This document shows, piece by piece, positions 51,601 to 51,864 of a stretch of DNA of 51,864 nucleotides (its first letter is position 1; every line of letters starts with the position of its first letter). The stretch is from Gemmatimonadota bacterium (GTDB lineage Bacteria; Gemmatimonadota; Gemmatimonadetes; Longimicrobiales; Gaopeijiaceae): positions 1 through 51,864 of the forward strand of contig JAPPNO010000010.1 in NCBI GenBank assembly GCA_028873845.1, in the 5' to 3' direction. Under the pieces are notes generated by a model. The model saw only the letters and a program-made list of their open reading frames with translations, was not told the origin of the DNA and ran no database searches. A program made the position numbers and the translations under genes.

Positions 51601-51864
51601 TTCGTCCTCGAACACCGACGTGGCCAGTCCGAAGATCCTGGTGGACACGCTCGACCTGACAACGGGCGAGACCGGCAGGGCCAACATCATCGTTACCGCG
51701 ACCGACCCGGACGGCCTGTTTGCCGCCGACACCTTCACCGTTACCGTCACGACAGGGGTCAACCAGGCGCCGACCGTCGACGTACCGATCGCCGATTTCG
51801 ACGCCGAAGCGGACGGGGTAGTCTACATATTCACCCTCACGGAGTACTTCTCCGATCCCGACGG
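48693..51864 (+). CDS. Giant Ig-repeat/CARDB surface protein (partial, leader frameshift)
   Basis: The frame is open without a stop from 48725 to the window end (over 1040 codons). In order it encodes a signal-like 'VGLRLGLLIALAGVLTC', five Ig/cadherin-like repeats, a CARDB domain from about 50213 ('SDLVVTAASANPDILGPGE'), a repeat, a second CARDB from 50846 ('SDLVVQPPGANPNSLGPGE'), and at least three more repeats. It is homologous to the protein at 14066, so an M8 peptidase may follow outside the window. The ATG at 48693 has a good ribosome-binding site (GGAGGG, 48681-48686) but is in another frame, which stops at 48797. No start codon exists in the main frame between its last upstream stop (48724) and the signal. 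A frameshift at 48725-48790 is therefore likely. Confidence 0.75.
51491..51864 (+). repeat. Near-identical tandem Ig-repeat duplication, 285-bp period, cut by window end
   Basis: About 89 bp from 51776 to 51864 repeat 51491-51579 with about three base changes (the 'FDAVPDG' versus 'FDAEADG' codons). The other repeats in the gene are much more diverged, so this is a recent duplication of one 95-codon module. Confidence 0.75.

Overview
The window is high-GC, Gram-negative-type DNA with an outer-membrane TonB receptor, many lipoproteins and a Tat-exported enzyme. Arrays of lipoprotein six-bladed beta-propellers, long BNR/sortilin-like exported propellers, a TolB/FlgO-like TPR membrane protein and Ig-repeat peptidases make a Gemmatimonadota-type organism the best guess. 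That is an inference from gene content: no rRNA, tRNA or marker gene is present to prove it. I saw no insertion sequence, CRISPR array or intact tRNA.

Layout. 1-3.4 kb: end of a TonB-dependent receptor, an AAA/DUF4143 ATPase flanked by direct repeats, and a choice-of-anchor B lipoprotein. 3.5-7.4 kb: tandem array of three six-bladed propellers, with the stump of a lost copy between the second and third. 7.4-8.1 kb: HigBA toxin-antitoxin pair with a frameshifted toxin. 8.2-12.5 kb: tight operon of sugar nucleotidyltransferase, Na+/solute symporter and galactokinase, which reads as a salvage route from imported sugar to sugar-1-phosphate to NDP-sugar. 12.5-18.8 kb: second DUF4143 ATPase, a propeller stump, an Ig/CARDB/leishmanolysin-like peptidase broken by deletion and frameshift, and a convergent TPR protein. 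19.1-26.7 kb: six-gene operon in which every product carries an export signal (Tat-SDR, amidohydrolase, RidA, three propellers). 26.9-38.5 kb: two large BNR-propeller paralogues, one on each strand, around a membrane protein, a DUF3667 protein and an M28 peptidase. 38.5-42.7 kb: SNF2 helicase. 42.9-47.8 kb: four-gene operon vapB-vapC-PHP/SMC-like ATPase-AlbA/HATPase. 48.0-51.9 kb: an SRPBCC protein and the start of a second giant Ig/CARDB protein that runs off the window.

The most interesting system is the 42.9-47.8 kb operon. A VapBC module appears co-transcribed with a TrlF/Ppl-like PHP-ATPase and a Schlafen-AlbA/HATPase protein. Its promoter is apparently leaderless and lies inside a 33-bp palindromic operator. 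An operator-like element of the same geometry sits just beyond the far end of the operon. I read this as a candidate defence module with built-in toxin-antitoxin control. The all-exported SDR-amidohydrolase-RidA-propeller operon is the second most interesting unit.

Three reading-frame lesions (higB, the M8 peptidase, the leader of the second Ig protein) and several near-identical duplications suggest either active gene decay and amplification or local assembly errors. Reads would be needed to tell these apart.
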